Positions 5,731 to 5,954 of a stretch of 5,954 nt of DNA are shown in pieces. Both the position numbers and the translations under genes were made by a program. The stretch's first letter is position 1; each line of letters begins with the position of its first letter. Source of the stretch: Solirubrobacterales bacterium (GTDB lineage Bacteria; Actinomycetota; Thermoleophilia; Solirubrobacterales; Solirubrobacteraceae); NCBI GenBank assembly GCA_013696535.1, contig JACCYI010000276.1, forward strand, positions 1 to 5,954. The letters run 5' to 3'. A model generated the notes under the pieces. That model was not told where the DNA came from. It did no database searches and saw only the letters and a list, made by a program, of their open reading frames with translations.

Positions 5731-5954
5731 CGCGCCGCGCGACCCTGCGTGGTCGGGAGCGCACTGCGCTCTCGGGCGCGCAAGCCCGCGCCGACGTGCT
5801 CGTATGCGGCGGGAGCTTCGCCGGTCTCGCGGTGGCGCGCGCCCTGGCGGGCGCCGGGGCGGACGTGCTGGTCGTGGATCGCTACGAGATCGGCGAGCGC
5901 CAGACGTCCGCTTGCGCAGCGCCGACCGGGTGGCTGCACGCGATGGGCGTGCGC
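5727..5954 (+). CDS. FAD-dependent oxidoreductase, N-terminal fragment (3' end beyond the window)
   Basis: The visible 76 residues contain an FAD-binding Rossmann unit. Beta-1 is DVLVCGG (23-29) and the dinucleotide loop is GGSFAG (28-33), a variant in which Ser replaces the second glycine of GxGxxG, as in many flavin monooxygenases. Beta-2 is ADVLVVDR (45-52), with D51 in the usual FAD-ribose position. A conserved-looking RQTSACAAPTGWL stretch (58-70) follows. Such proteins include geranylgeranyl-reductase-like and other flavoprotein reductases, desaturases and monooxygenases; the fragment is too short to choose. The GTG at 5727 makes a GTGA overlap with the synthase stop. This leaves a 22-residue Arg-rich leader before the Rossmann fold; a GTG at 5796 would give a shorter start but would trim beta-1. 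Coupling to the synthase suggests that it modifies the isoprenoid product or acts in the same lipid pathway. Confidence 0.85.
   Translation, partial: MTRRATLRGRERTALSGAQARADVLVCGGSFAGLAVARALAGAGADVLVVDRYEIGERQTSACAAPTGWLHAMGVR

Overview
The window is a gene-dense, GC-rich stretch (roughly 70% GC by eye, with strong G/C preference at third codon positions and frequent GTG starts). The era and YbeY sequences, the phoH-ybeY-era order and the codon style suggest a high-GC actinobacterium. A deep lineage such as Thermoleophilia/Solirubrobacterales is my best guess, but it rests on remembered family resemblance and not on a marker gene. There is almost no non-coding DNA: neighbouring genes overlap by 1-8 bp everywhere except one 23-bp divergent gap.

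Region 1 (2-2009, + strand) is a housekeeping RNA/ribosome operon. It holds a PhoH-family ATPase (5' end cut off by the window edge), the 16S rRNA maturation endoribonuclease YbeY, and the ribosome-assembly GTPase Era. The genes overlap by 1 and 7 bp, so they are probably co-transcribed and translationally coupled.

Region 2 (2002-4822, - strand) converges on era with an 8-bp overlap of the coding ends. Read in its own direction it is a three-gene operon: a single-domain ArsA/Get3-type ATPase, a small membrane protein with one bacterial PH (bPH2/DUF304) domain (YdbS-like), and a large membrane protein with three bPH2 domains separated by membrane hairpins (YdbT-like). Each junction is a 4-bp GTGA overlap. 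The YdbS/YdbT pair is a known bacterial arrangement. Its tight coupling to an ArsA/Get3-type ATPase is the least explained part of the window and the best candidate for a functional unit not yet described.

Region 3 (4846-5954, + strand) is an isoprenoid module transcribed divergently from the ATPase. It holds a complete squalene/phytoene synthase-family enzyme and, overlapping it by 4 bp, the N-terminus of an FAD-dependent oxidoreductase that runs off the right edge. The two probably act in sequence on a C30-C40 isoprenoid, or on an isoprenoid and its further modification.

I saw no tRNA, rRNA, CRISPR array, insertion sequence, integrase or attachment site. Nothing in composition suggests recent transfer. 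There is no stretch of 300 bases without a gene.
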